Assembly: GCF_900115815.1 (NCBI RefSeq) | Contig: NZ_FOXV01000007.1 | Span: 1-64,000, forward strand | Reading direction: 5' to 3' | DNA length: 64,000 nucleotides | Source of the DNA: Roseivivax halotolerans | Lineage (GTDB): Bacteria; Pseudomonadota; Alphaproteobacteria; Rhodobacterales; Rhodobacteraceae | Shown here: piece after piece, positions 52,255 to 60,432 of the stretch | How positions within the stretch are numbered: position 1 is the stretch's first letter | How the letters are laid out: each line of letters starts with the position of its first letter | Notes under the pieces: model-generated | Seen by the model: only the letters and a program-made list of their open reading frames with translations | What the model was told of the DNA's origin: nothing | Database searches by the model: none | Translations under genes and position numbers: made by a program

Positions 52255-52674
52255 TCAGAGGCCAAGCTGCGCGCGGGCCTCGCTTTCGGACATGAAGTCA
52301 AAATTGGCGGCGTCCATCTCACCCGGCGCGACTTCGGGCAGGAAACAGACGCAGCGCTCGCCCTCGGGAGTCTTCAAGGTCACCTCGGTCTCATCGTGCT
52401 CTTCGTCATAGGCAAAGCTCAGATCCGAAAGGCTGGCGCTGCCCATGCTGTCCGGGAAAACGACGACGACCTGGTCGACCATCGGGTCGAAGTTCTCGAA
52501 CCAGGGCTCCTCGGCGCTGATGACCGGAAGTCGTGGCACGTCGGCGGGATCCGCCGCGGCCGCTGCCTCGGGGCCGGCCTCCTCGAGGTCGTCAGCCTCG
52601 TCCAGACCGGGAAGAAACGCACTGAGCGTCCCGCCCAAAACGGCGACGCCCAGGGCCGCAATCGTCTCAAACAT
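52255..52674 (-). CDS. Hypothetical acidic protein with N-terminal membrane segment
   Basis: A 139-residue protein not recognised as a known family. The start MFETIAALGVAVLGGTLSAFLPG forms one short membrane helix. A linker rich in Asp, Glu and Ala (about 22-48) follows, then a compact domain of ~85 residues (FDPMVDQVVVVFPDSMGSASLSDLSFAYDEEHDETEVTLKTPEGERCVCFLPEV). GAGG lies nine bases before the ATG at 52674, supporting this start over an 18-residue extension. It is probably anchored in the membrane with the domain outside or in the cytoplasm. No function is suggested. Confidence 0.65.
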   Translation of the reverse strand: MFETIAALGVAVLGGTLSAFLPGLDEADDLEEAGPEAAAAADPADVPRLPVISAEEPWFENFDPMVDQVVVVFPDSMGSASLSDLSFAYDEEHDETEVTLKTPEGERCVCFLPEVAPGEMDAANFDFMSESEARAQLGL

Positions 52675-52779
52675 CGAAACTGCCCTCTTGCTGACCGTTG
52701 CGGCCCCGGTCTGATCGCCAGGGTCCACACTTGAGCAGAGTAGAGGGGGATTTCGGCCCGTTTATGGCAGAATTGGCAA

Positions 52780-52801
52780 CAAAAGCGGCGCGGTCAGCGC
52801 C
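52780..52801 (-). terminator. Possible terminator at the end of the DUF1523 gene
   Basis: On the minus strand GGCGC/GCGCC (52801-52797 with 52791-52787) forms a short hairpin overlapping the stop codon and is followed by GCTTTTGTT. The stem is short, so termination may be partial. Confidence 0.35.
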
Positions 52802-53426
52802 CGCGCACCCAGTCCGTCACCCGCTTGCGCCGGGATTTGAGGCCGTGTGCCGCGTCGTCGAAACTGTCCGCGGCTTCGCTCAGGACCGGATCGATCCGCG
52901 CCGCGCGAAAGCGCCGCCAGCGAACCCAGATGGCCCAGAATACCGCGAAGAGGACGATGAGAATGAAGATCGAGCGCCAGGGAATGATGCGGACATCCGG
53001 GCCCTCCACCGACTTCAGCGCAACGGCGTTCGGGAAGATCGACAGGAACTCCGCGCGCCAGCCGTAATGGCGGATCGCGACCCAGTTGGGCTCGCTTCCG
53101 GTCGAGCGCAGATCGGCGGCCTCGGCTTGCAGGTTCGAGCTGTTGAACTTGAAATAGGGCGGCCAGCCCCAGCCGGTATCCTCATTGCGATAGACCATGA
53201 TGTCGTCGCCCGCGCGCCGCGTCTGGATGAAGAACACATCCCGGCTGTCATTCGGGCTCGCCCCGGCATCGCCGCGCGTCCAGAACAGGCTGTTCGCGCC
53301 GATATCCTCGCGTTTCTCGTAGGTATCGGTGATCCGCACGATATCGTTCTGCGGCAACGTATAGTGCAGGAAGGACAGAAGAACCGCCCAGAAGAGGATG
53401 ATGAAGGTCCATTTCACATAGGCCAT
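52794..53426 (-). CDS. DUF1523 family membrane protein
   Basis: A 210-residue protein matching DUF1523, a family found mainly in Rhodobacteraceae with no known function. One helix lies at residues 5-23 (KWTFIILFWAVLLSFLHYT) and another near 150-167 (SIFILIVLFAVFWAIWVRW). They enclose a periplasmic domain with NDIVRITDTYEKRED and NEDTGWGWPPYFKFNSSNLQAEA. The C-terminal tail is basic and cytoplasmic. It is transcribed alone between a hypothetical gene and the MarR-type regulator. Confidence 0.85.
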   Translation of the reverse strand: MAYVKWTFIILFWAVLLSFLHYTLPQNDIVRITDTYEKREDIGANSLFWTRGDAGASPNDSRDVFFIQTRRAGDDIMVYRNEDTGWGWPPYFKFNSSNLQAEAADLRSTGSEPNWVAIRHYGWRAEFLSIFPNAVALKSVEGPDVRIIPWRSIFILIVLFAVFWAIWVRWRRFRAARIDPVLSEAADSFDDAAHGLKSRRKRVTDWVRGR

Positions 53427-53494
53427 CGGGCGGGCACCTCGTTACCTTGTTCTGCGCGGTGACATTGCCCCAACCGCGGGGGCGATCCAAGGCC

Positions 53495-53941
53495 TCACTC
53501 TGTCTTCGGAAGAAGCGCCGAGCGCAACTGCCTAAGGCCATTTTGCAATTCGCCGATCTCCCGCTGCGACATGCCGAGCGCCTCGGTGATGCAGGCAGGC
53601 ACATGCGCGGCCTTGGCACGAAGCGCGCGACCCTCCGGCGTCAGGTACAACAGAACGCGCCGGTCATCCGCCGCGTCCCGGTCGCGCCGGATGCGCCCGG
53701 CGTCTTCCAACCGTTTCAGCAGAGGCGTGACCGTGTTCGTCTCGAGCCCCAGTCGCTGCCCGATCTGTCCGACGCTGAGCGGCTCTCCGGCCCAGAGCGT
53801 CGTCATGACCAGATACTGCGGATAGGTCAGGCCCAGAGGTTCCAGCAGCGACTTGTAGAACCGCCCCATCGCGTTCTGCGCGGCGTAAAGATCGAAGCAG
53901 AGCAGGGCCTCGAGCCCCGTTTCCGGAAGCGTATCGGTCAT
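53495..53941 (-). CDS. ohrR: MarR-family regulator, OhrR type (organic peroxide sensor)
   Basis: A 148-residue winged-helix regulator. The N-terminal stretch LLCFDLYAAQNAMGRFYKSLLEPLGLTYPQYLVMTTLW is characteristic of OhrR. Cys15 lies at the position of the peroxide-reactive cysteine, with Tyr residues in LYAA and TYPQY that normally hydrogen-bond to it. The DNA-binding part includes VGQIGQRLGLETNTVTPLLKRLEDAGRIRRDRDAADDRR. OhrR represses ohr until organic hydroperoxides oxidise the cysteine. No ohr gene lies beside it in this window. Confidence 0.85.
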   Translation of the reverse strand: MTDTLPETGLEALLCFDLYAAQNAMGRFYKSLLEPLGLTYPQYLVMTTLWAGEPLSVGQIGQRLGLETNTVTPLLKRLEDAGRIRRDRDAADDRRVLLYLTPEGRALRAKAAHVPACITEALGMSQREIGELQNGLRQLRSALLPKTE

Positions 53942-53987
53942 TCCTTTGAGGTAGGAGCGCGATAGGGGAACGGCAAGCGCACTCTCC

Positions 53988-54779
53988 TTAGCCCAAAAGC
54001 GCTTCGGTTATCCGGCTGTCCTCGCTCTCGAGCCCCGCGATCACATCGAAGTGATGCTTGCCGGGTTCGATCACGTGCTCGGCATCCCAGGCTTCGGCAA
54101 GCCAGCGCGCCTGATCGAGGAAGGCGGGCCGCTCGTCCGCGCCGACCCAGACGGTCACGCGGGCGCTCGGTTTCGGCTGATGAACCGGGCTTTCGGCGCG
54201 AGCCATCTCTGCATCGAGTTTGAGATCCTCGTTGATCGAGGTTCGCAGAAGCGGCTCCAGGTCGGACACCGGTGAGATCGGCATGACGTGATCGATCCGG
54301 CTTGCGACATCCTCCGGCAGCCGGCCGGGCTCCAGCATCCGGGCCACGAGATGCCCGCCTGCCGAATGTCCTGCGAGTCGGATCGGCACCTCCGTCACTT
54401 CCCGCGCGGCCGTGGTCACCGCATCGGTGATCTGCCGGGTGATGTCCGCCACGCTGACACGCGGGCACAGATCATAGGACGGCATGGCGACCGCCCAATG
54501 CCGCCGCAGCGCGCCTTCGGACAGATGCGACCAGTCTCCGCGGCCGAAGCGGCGCCAATAGCCGCCGTGAACGAAGATCAAGAGCCCCTCGGCCCGCCTC
54601 AGCGGCAGGAACAGATCGAAGACGTTTCGCGTTCCGTGTCCGTACATGAGACCTAGCCGTGCCCGGTTCGCCGCCCCCAGTCTTTTACGCAAGTCTTGCG
54701 CCTTCTCCGCCCAAAACGGCGGGAAGCTCGCGGCGTCGGGAATGTGGTCCTGATTGTTGTAGTCGTCGTCCAGATCCAT
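53988..54779 (-). CDS. Alpha/beta hydrolase (kynurenine formamidase-like)
   Basis: A 263-residue esterase-type hydrolase. The oxyanion motif HGGYW follows LLIFV (about residues 70-74), and the nucleophile elbow is GHSAGG (Ser about 138). An acidic residue in VTVWVGADERP and His in KHHFDV near the C-terminus complete a plausible triad. HGGYW with this length is seen in the AFMID-like branch that hydrolyses N-formylkynurenine, but other carboxylesterases share it. The ATG at 54779 has GGAG upstream and is preferred over a start ten residues earlier. It is divergent from the aldehyde dehydrogenase gene. Confidence 0.8.
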   Translation of the reverse strand: MDLDDDYNNQDHIPDAASFPPFWAEKAQDLRKRLGAANRARLGLMYGHGTRNVFDLFLPLRRAEGLLIFVHGGYWRRFGRGDWSHLSEGALRRHWAVAMPSYDLCPRVSVADITRQITDAVTTAAREVTEVPIRLAGHSAGGHLVARMLEPGRLPEDVASRIDHVMPISPVSDLEPLLRTSINEDLKLDAEMARAESPVHQPKPSARVTVWVGADERPAFLDQARWLAEAWDAEHVIEPGKHHFDVIAGLESEDSRITEALLG

Positions 54780-54865
54780 AAGCTCTCTCCGGGGCGTTTC
54801 TGGCGACAATATCGAGATGAATCCGCGGGTCCAACCGGATTGCCCGCATCAGACAGGAGAGAGAC

Positions 54866-56344
54866 ATGCTGGATCGGACGACGGATCTGAAGGCGATGCT
54901 GAGCGACCCGTCGCTACTCGAGGCACGCGCCTATGTGAACGGGCAGTTCATCGACGGCGACGACGGGACGTTCGAAGTGACGAACCCCGCGCGCGGCGAC
55001 GTCATCGCGAAGGTGGCTGACCTGTCGCGCGCGCAGATCGGCAAGGCCGTGGACCACGCTTTCGAAGCTCAGAAAGAATGGGCCCGCTGGACCGGCAAGG
55101 AGCGTTCGCAGGTGCTGCGCAAATGGTTCGACCTGATGATGGAGAACCAGGACGACCTCGGGAAGATCATGACCGCAGAACAGGGCAAGCCGCTGGCCGA
55201 AGCCAAGGGCGAGATTGCATATGGCGCGTCCTTCGTCGAATTCTTCGCGGAAGAGGCCAAGCGCGTTCTCGGTGAGCAGATTCCGGGTCATGCGCGCGAC
55301 AAGCGCATCCTGGTGATGAAGCAGCCCATCGGGGTCGCAGCCTCGATCACGCCGTGGAATTTCCCGAATGCGATGATCACCCGCAAGGCCGGACCTGCAC
55401 TGGCAGCGGGCTGTTCCTTCGTCGCGCGTCCCGCCTCCGAAACACCGCTATCGGCGATCGCACTCGGCGTTCTGGCAGAGCGGGCCGGACTTCCGGCGGG
55501 TGTCTTCAACGTGGTGCCGACCTCGTCTTCCTCCGAGGCGGGCAAGGAGTTCTGCGAGAACCCCAAAGTCCGCAAGCTGACCTTCACCGGATCCACCGAG
55601 GTGGGCCGGATCCTATTGCGTCAGGCCGCGGACCAGGTGATGAAATGCTCGATGGAGCTGGGTGGCAACGCGCCCTTCATCGTCTTCGATGACGCCGATA
55701 TCGACGCGGCCGTGGAAGGGGCGATCGCCTGCAAGTTCCGCAACAATGGCCAGACCTGTGTCTGCGCGAACCGTCTCTACGTGCAGGACGGCGTGTATGA
55801 CGAGTTCGCCGAGAAGCTGAAGGCGCGGGTGCAGCAGCTCAAGGTGGGCGACGGTCTTGCCGAGGACGATGTCGATCTCGGCCCGATGATCACCCGCGAT
55901 GCCATAGACAAGGTGCAAGCGCATATCCGCGACGCCAAATCCAAGGGTGCGAAAGTCATTCTCGGCTCCGATCAGGAAGATCTCGAAGGCAATTTCTTCA
56001 AGCCCGCCATCGTCACCGGCGCGACGCAGGAGATGGATTTTGCCACCGAAGAGACATTCGGTCCCCTCGCGCCGCTCTTCCGGTTCACGGATGTCGACGA
56101 CGTGATCGCAATGGCGAACGACACGATCTTCGGGCTAGCCTCGTATTTCTACGCCAAGGATCTGAGCCGGGTCTGGAAGGTCGCCGAAGAGCTCGAATAC
56201 GGGATCGTCGGCGTGAATACCGGCCTCATTTCGACCGAAGTCGCGCCCTTCGGCGGCGTCAAGCAATCCGGTCTCGGTCGCGAGGGGTCGCATCACGGGA
56301 TCGATGAATATCTCGAGATGAAATACGTCTGCCTGACGGTATAA
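54866..56344 (+). CDS. gabD: NAD-dependent succinate-semialdehyde dehydrogenase
   Basis: A 492-residue aldehyde dehydrogenase oxidising succinate semialdehyde to succinate, the last step of the GABA shunt. The catalytic Cys is C298 (NNGQTCVCANR) and the general base E264 (MELGGNAPFIVF). The coenzyme region ITPWNFPNAMITRKAGPALAAGC and the C-terminal EVAPFGGVKQSGLGREGSHHGIDEYLEMKYVC are the SSADH signature. The second Cys two residues after the catalytic one is typical of redox-switched GabD. GGAG precedes the ATG, and a strong terminator follows. Confidence 0.93.
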   Translation: MLDRTTDLKAMLSDPSLLEARAYVNGQFIDGDDGTFEVTNPARGDVIAKVADLSRAQIGKAVDHAFEAQKEWARWTGKERSQVLRKWFDLMMENQDDLGKIMTAEQGKPLAEAKGEIAYGASFVEFFAEEAKRVLGEQIPGHARDKRILVMKQPIGVAASITPWNFPNAMITRKAGPALAAGCSFVARPASETPLSAIALGVLAERAGLPAGVFNVVPTSSSSEAGKEFCENPKVRKLTFTGSTEVGRILLRQAADQVMKCSMELGGNAPFIVFDDADIDAAVEGAIACKFRNNGQTCVCANRLYVQDGVYDEFAEKLKARVQQLKVGDGLAEDDVDLGPMITRDAIDKVQAHIRDAKSKGAKVILGSDQEDLEGNFFKPAIVTGATQEMDFATEETFGPLAPLFRFTDVDDVIAMANDTIFGLASYFYAKDLSRVWKVAEELEYGIVGVNTGLISTEVAPFGGVKQSGLGREGSHHGIDEYLEMKYVCLTV

Positions 56345-56351
56345 GACGAAA

Positions 56352-56379
56352 AACGCCCCGGCCATCGGGCCGGGGCGTT
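56352..56379. terminator. Terminator between gabD and hsp20 (convergent genes)
   Basis: Perfect 12-bp stem AACGCCCCGGCC (56352-56363) / GGCCGGGGCGTT (56368-56379) with a four-base loop. Five T residues follow the stem on the minus strand, serving hsp20. On the plus strand the T run is very short, but the strong stem may still stop gabD transcripts. Confidence 0.85.
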
Positions 56380-56409
56380 CGCGAGGTCATCCTGTCTTGG
56401 CAGGCAGGA

Positions 56410-56883
56410 TCAGTTCACCTTGTCAGCATCGACGACGTCTTTCGCCTTCGCTGAGTTCTCGATCTTGCGGATCTCGACCCGGCGCGGTTTCAACGCTTCG
56501 GGGATTTCGCGCTCGAGATCGATATGCAGCATTCCGTCTGCATAGCTCGCTCCGATCACGCGCACATGGTCAGCGAGATGGAAGCGACGCTCGAACGCGC
56601 GGGTTGCGATGCCGCGATGGAGGTAAGTGCGGCCATCATCTTCGTCGGCCTTGCGAGCCGAGACGACGAGCGCATGGTCCTTGACGTCGACGGACAGGTC
56701 GTTTTCCGAGAAACCGGCGACCGCGATCGAGATGCGATATGCATCATCGGCGGTCTTCTCGATGTTGTAGGGCGGATAGGTGGGCTGGGTGACATCATTG
56801 GCGAGCACCCGGTCCATCATGTCGGCGATTTGGTCGAAGCCGACGGTGGCTCGGTAGAGCGGTGCGAGATCGAAACTACGCAT
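56410..56883 (-). CDS. Small heat shock protein Hsp20 (IbpA-like)
   Basis: A 157-residue ATP-independent holdase. The alpha-crystallin domain spans about 35-130 (YPPYNIEKTADDAYRISIAVAGFSENDLSVDVKDHALVVSARK; RTYLHRGIATRAFERRFHLADHVRV; GMLHIDLEREIPEALKPRRVEI). The start MRSFDLAPLYRATVGFDQIADMMD is typical of bacterial class A IbpA. It is preceded by a strong AGGAGG site, a probable RNA thermometer and a consensus sigma-32 promoter, so expression should be strongly heat-induced. Confidence 0.95.
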   Translation of the reverse strand: MRSFDLAPLYRATVGFDQIADMMDRVLANDVTQPTYPPYNIEKTADDAYRISIAVAGFSENDLSVDVKDHALVVSARKADEDDGRTYLHRGIATRAFERRFHLADHVRVIGASYADGMLHIDLEREIPEALKPRRVEIRKIENSAKAKDVVDADKVN

Positions 56884-56978
56884 GGATTATCCTCCTTTGA
56901 GCGATACCATATGTTGTATGCCTTCCCGTTTCGGGACAGACAGCGTTCAGTCAATCGGGACCCATAGAGGCGTCCCAG
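56884..56978 (-). promoter_or_regulatory. Probable ROSE-like RNA thermometer in the hsp20 leader
   Basis: The ~95-base leader ends with TCGCTCAAAGGAGGAT just before the start codon. TCGCT (56904-56900) matches the ROSE consensus UYGCU and can pair with the Shine-Dalgarno AGGAGG (56896-56891). The pairing leaves a G-G mismatch, the structural mark of ROSE elements in rhizobial small heat shock genes. A CCCG/CGGG hairpin lies upstream. Folding at low temperature would hide the ribosome-binding site. Identified by eye only. Confidence 0.6.
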
Positions 56979-56984
56979 TCAGAA

Positions 56985-57013
56985 ATTTGGGGAGCGTGTT
57001 CAGCGCTTTCAAG
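56985..57013 (-). promoter_or_regulatory. Sigma-32 (RpoH) heat shock promoter of hsp20
   Basis: On the minus strand CTTGAAA (57013-57007), 14 bases, then CCCCAAAT (56992-56985). This fits the RpoH consensus CTTGAAA-N11-16-CCCCATnT except at one position. Transcription should start near 56978, giving a ~95-base leader. The -35 lies just past the stop of the upstream protease gene. Confidence 0.85.
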
Positions 57014-57018
57014 ATCTC

Positions 57019-57804
57019 TCAGGGCCGGACGAATTTCGCCCCTCCGGCACGCGCGCCGTCGCTGACCCGCAGCCGCCGCGCGCCTTCGGAAACCGGCGGT
57101 CGAGCGCCCTCGTTCCGCAGCTCGCGCATCAGGTCCGGCACCTTGGCCGACAGGTCCATCCCGTAGGCGGCGCCGCCGCCCCCGCCCGAGACGAGCGAGA
57201 CGATATGCCGACTGCCGAAGCTCGTTTCGAAAACAGGCGCGCCCGATGAGCCGAAGGTCACGTCGCAATCGAAGGCGAAGATGCCGCCGCGATACGCCTC
57301 GGTCATCTGGCAAATGGCTTGCCGAGAGAGGGTTGTCTCCCGGCCTCGCCCGTAGGACAGGACGCTGAGGTCTGTGCCGCGTCCGGGCGGCGCGCCCACG
57401 CGGAAGGGGCTGGCCTCGGCCGACGTGATGGGCGTTTCAAGTTGAAGCAGGGCAATATCGCTGCTGATCTTTTCGGCGCTTTGCCCGCCATCCCCGGCCC
57501 CCGGATAGGCGGGATCGAGCGCCATACGCGAGATCCGTCGCGCGGCGATCGCGTGATTTCCCGTGAGACCGGCGCGGAACGTGACGCCAGCGGACGAGGC
57601 AAGCTCGGAGACGCAATGCGCGGCGGTCAGGACAATGTCGGAGGCGATGAGGGTCGCGGTGCAGAACCCCTCAGGCGTATCGAGCCGGCCGACCCCTTCC
57701 CAGCTCAGCACTTCGTCCCTGCGGTCGAGCGCGTCGAGCGGCGTCGCGCCCTGAGCTGCGGCGAGACAGGGCAGCAGGAGAAAGGCGAGGGCCGTACGGA
57801 TCAT
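57019..57804 (-). CDS. Trypsin-like serine protease (S1 family), copy 1
   Basis: A 261-residue secreted protease. The signal peptide is residues 1-18 (MIRTALAFLLLPCLAAAQG). The triad is visible: H63 in LTAAHC, D116 in SSDIALLQLE and S187 in GSSGAPVF, where GDSGGP is usual. FCTATLIASD marks the first subdomain. It most likely acts in the periplasm. It overlaps copy 2 upstream by four bases, forming a two-gene operon of diverged paralogues. The substitutions around the nucleophile are common in the V8/DegP-like bacterial trypsins. Confidence 0.88.
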   Translation of the reverse strand: MIRTALAFLLLPCLAAAQGATPLDALDRRDEVLSWEGVGRLDTPEGFCTATLIASDIVLTAAHCVSELASSAGVTFRAGLTGNHAIAARRISRMALDPAYPGAGDGGQSAEKISSDIALLQLETPITSAEASPFRVGAPPGRGTDLSVLSYGRGRETTLSRQAICQMTEAYRGGIFAFDCDVTFGSSGAPVFETSFGSRHIVSLVSGGGGGAAYGMDLSAKVPDLMRELRNEGARPPVSEGARRLRVSDGARAGGAKFVRP

Positions 57805-58601
57805 GGCCGGAGGAACTTCGCGTCAGAGCCCGCGGAGCCCGATTGCGTGACCGTCTTCACCCCCGGCAAGCGGGCATTGAGGCTGTCGGCCTCGAGCGCG
57901 TCACGCAGCGTCGGCAACGCGGCTTCGACAGAGACGCCAAGGGAGACCGGCACGCCGTCAGATTCGGCCTTGGCAGAGACGATGGACACCACGCGCGGCG
58001 TGCCTGTCTCGAAGGAGAAGACGGGCGAGCCCGAGGCACCGAAATCCACTTTGCAGGACATCACGATTACGCCGTCCTGCAAGGATAGCACTTCGCAACG
58101 CTCTTGCAGCGACGGCGCGTCCTCGCCATCGGCGGCATAGGACACCGCGCCGATCCGGTCGCCGCGTGCGGGGTCGGTATCTGTCTCGAAGGGCGTAATC
58201 GTGGTGTTCTGGATCGGATGCTGCAGCTTGAGCAGCGCGATGTCACGCTCGACCCGCTCCGGGCTCGAAGGGCGGTTCGGGTCGTAATCGGGATGCGCCA
58301 CGGCGCGGCGCACATGGCGGTAGGCGGCCGCCCGGCCGTTGCGCCAGCCGGCGAGGAACTGCACCTCGTCAACGGGAACGCGCGCGCCGGTCTCTCGGTC
58401 GAAGAGGCAATGGGCGGCTGTCAGGACGAGATCCGGTGCGATCAACGCTCCCGTACAGAACGCCTTGCCGCCGACCTCGAGCCGACCCACCCCGTCCCAT
58501 GCGCCGCCGGAGGCCGATGAGCCGAGCGAAAAGATTCCCTGGGCGGGGCTCTGCCCGGCGGCGAGCATGAAAAGGGCGGCTAGGATAAGACGACGCGGCA
58601 C
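57801..58601 (-). CDS. Trypsin-like serine protease (S1 family), copy 2
   Basis: A 266-residue secreted protease starting with GTG. The signal peptide ends near QSPAQG (residue 22). The triad is H64 (LTAAHC), D120 (ERDIALLKLQ) and S190 (GASGSPVF). It resembles copy 1 throughout, including the WDGVGRLEVGGKAFCTGALIAPDLV start and the closing segment GSAGSDAKFLRP, matched by GARAGGAKFVRP in copy 1. The shared C-terminal KFxRP may be functionally important. Together they look like a tandem duplication. Substrate is unknown. Confidence 0.88.
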   Translation of the reverse strand: MPRRLILAALFMLAAGQSPAQGIFSLGSSASGGAWDGVGRLEVGGKAFCTGALIAPDLVLTAAHCLFDRETGARVPVDEVQFLAGWRNGRAAAYRHVRRAVAHPDYDPNRPSSPERVERDIALLKLQHPIQNTTITPFETDTDPARGDRIGAVSYAADGEDAPSLQERCEVLSLQDGVIVMSCKVDFGASGSPVFSFETGTPRVVSIVSAKAESDGVPVSLGVSVEAALPTLRDALEADSLNARLPGVKTVTQSGSAGSDAKFLRP

Positions 58602-58693
58602 TCAGGTCTCCTGCAGGTTCGGATCAGTCCGATCTAGCGATGCGGCATGACGGGAATGCGGCACCGATGGGGCAATGGGTCGCCGTCCTGCGA

Positions 58694-60073
58694 TCAGAGT
58701 GTTTCCACGAGTTTCGCCGGTTTCGGCCCGCCTGTCGCCCAATCCAGTAGCTCGACCGTGTGCACGACCGGGATCTCCGTGCCCGAGCCGATCTGCATCA
58801 TGCAGCCGATATTGCCGGCCGCGATGATGTCGGGGCTCTTGGCCTCGAGCGTACGCACCTTGCGCGTCTTGAGCTGACCCGAGATCTCCGGCTGCATCAG
58901 GTTGTAGGTGCCTGCAGAGCCGCAGCAGAGGTGGCTGTCGGCAGGTTCGACCACTTCGAACCCCGCCTGTTTCAACAGTGCCTTCGGATGCGTCTTGATC
59001 TGCTGTCCGTGCTGCAGCGAGCAGGCCGCGTGATAGGCCACGCGGAACGCGCCACCCCGCGTGGCTTGTGGTGGCGCAAAGATGCCATGACCGGGCGCGG
59101 CATCGATGCCCGCGATCCCGTCGCGCGCTTCCTGTGCCGTCTGCGTGGGCGGCTCCTTCATCAATTCGGCCAGCACCTCCGAGACATCGCGCGCAATGGC
59201 GGACACTCGCGCGGCATCCGCCGCCAGCGGCTCGGTGCGGAACATGTGCCCGTAATCCTTGACCGTCGTACCGCAGCCCGAGGTGTTGATGACGATGGCG
59301 TCGAGCCCGTCCCCGTCCATCTCGCCGCACCAGGCGCGGATATTGCGCGCCGCCGTGCCGTGCGCCTCGTCCGTCTTCCCCATGTGATGGGTCAGCGCGC
59401 CGCAGCAGCCCATGCCGCGCGCGATCACCACCTCCGCGCCAAGCCGAGTCAAAAGCCGGATCGTCGCGTCGTTGATATCGGTATCGAGCGCCTTCTGCGC
59501 GCAGCCGGTCATCAACGCGACCCGCATCCGGCGCGCGCCCTCTGCCGGAAAGACCTGGGGGTCGTCGTTGCGGCTGACCGGAGGGATCGTGGCCGGCGCC
59601 ATGTCCAACATCGCGCGCAGCCGCTTGTCCGGCATCAGCCCCTTGAATGGCCGCCCGATCTTCGCGCCGAGTAGCGCAAGGCGGAAGCGACCCGGATAGG
59701 GCAGGATCCGCGCCAGCACCCAACGCAGGGCACGGTCCTGCCATGGGCGCTGGTAATTCTCTTCGATATAGGTCCGGGCATGATCGACGAGATGCATGTA
59801 ATGCACGCCCGAAGGGCAGGTCGTCATGCAAGCGAGGCAGGACAAGCAGCGGTCGATATGCTTGACCGTCTTCTCGTCAGGCACGCGCTCGTTCTCGAGC
59901 ATGTCCTTGATGAGATAGATCCGCCCACGCGGCGAATCGAGTTCGTCGCCCAGCACCTGGTAGGTCGGGCAGGTCGCGGTGCAGAAACCGCAATGCACGC
60001 AAGCGCGCAGGATCTCGTTCGATCGCTCGAAATCGGGGTTCTGCAATTGCTCGGGGCGAAATTCGGTCTGCAT
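58694..60073 (-). CDS. glcF: Glycolate oxidase iron-sulfur subunit
   Basis: A 459-residue subunit of glycolate dehydrogenase, which oxidises glycolate to glyoxylate and passes electrons to the respiratory chain. Two ferredoxin-type clusters are visible near the N-terminus (CVHCGFCTATCPTY and CLSCLACMTTCPSG). Cysteine-rich CCG-type domains follow (GCCGALTHHMGKTD; YHAACSLQHGQQ; HLCCGSAGTYNLMQPE). The ATG at 60073 begins MQTEFRPEQLQNPDFERSNEILRAC, the normal family start. It is the last gene of the glcD-glcE-orf-glcF operon. Confidence 0.94.
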   Translation of the reverse strand: MQTEFRPEQLQNPDFERSNEILRACVHCGFCTATCPTYQVLGDELDSPRGRIYLIKDMLENERVPDEKTVKHIDRCLSCLACMTTCPSGVHYMHLVDHARTYIEENYQRPWQDRALRWVLARILPYPGRFRLALLGAKIGRPFKGLMPDKRLRAMLDMAPATIPPVSRNDDPQVFPAEGARRMRVALMTGCAQKALDTDINDATIRLLTRLGAEVVIARGMGCCGALTHHMGKTDEAHGTAARNIRAWCGEMDGDGLDAIVINTSGCGTTVKDYGHMFRTEPLAADAARVSAIARDVSEVLAELMKEPPTQTAQEARDGIAGIDAAPGHGIFAPPQATRGGAFRVAYHAACSLQHGQQIKTHPKALLKQAGFEVVEPADSHLCCGSAGTYNLMQPEISGQLKTRKVRTLEAKSPDIIAAGNIGCMMQIGSGTEIPVVHTVELLDWATGGPKPAKLVETL

Positions 60074-60090
60074 GATGGTCCTTGATCGGG

Positions 60091-60432
60091 TCAGGAAGTG
60101 AGGAATTGCGCGGTGGCGAGGCCGAACCACGGCAAGGTGGTCGCAAGGCTTCCGGTGACGCGGGCCCATTTGCGGAGTGGCGCGGACCTCATCGCGCGCA
60201 TCGCCGCATGGGCCATGAAGGCGACCGCACTGACCCAGGCGAGCCAGAGACACGCCACGGCCGCGAACGGCGCGCGATCGACAAGGCTCGACCCCGCGAC
60301 CATCAACGCCAGCGCACCGATGGCCAAAGCGGCCATAAGCGCGACCGAAGGTTCGGCCCGCGTCAGGATGAGAAACAGGAGGGGTCCGGCGCCGAAGGAA
60401 ATCGCGAAGGCCAGAAGAAGCTCTGTCGTCAT
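60091..60432 (-). CDS. Small hydrophobic membrane protein within the glc operon
   Basis: A 113-residue protein with about four membrane segments (TELLLAFAISFGAGPLLFLIL; VALMAALAIGALALMVAGSSL; FAAVACLWLAWVSAVAFMAHA; the C-terminal TLPWFGLATAQFLTS). No known family was recognised. Its ATG overlaps the glcE stop by four bases and glcF starts 17 bases downstream, so it is cotranscribed. It might anchor the glycolate oxidase complex or move glycolate, but nothing in the sequence proves this. Confidence 0.7.
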   Translation of the reverse strand: MTTELLLAFAISFGAGPLLFLILTRAEPSVALMAALAIGALALMVAGSSLVDRAPFAAVACLWLAWVSAVAFMAHAAMRAMRSAPLRKWARVTGSLATTLPWFGLATAQFLTS

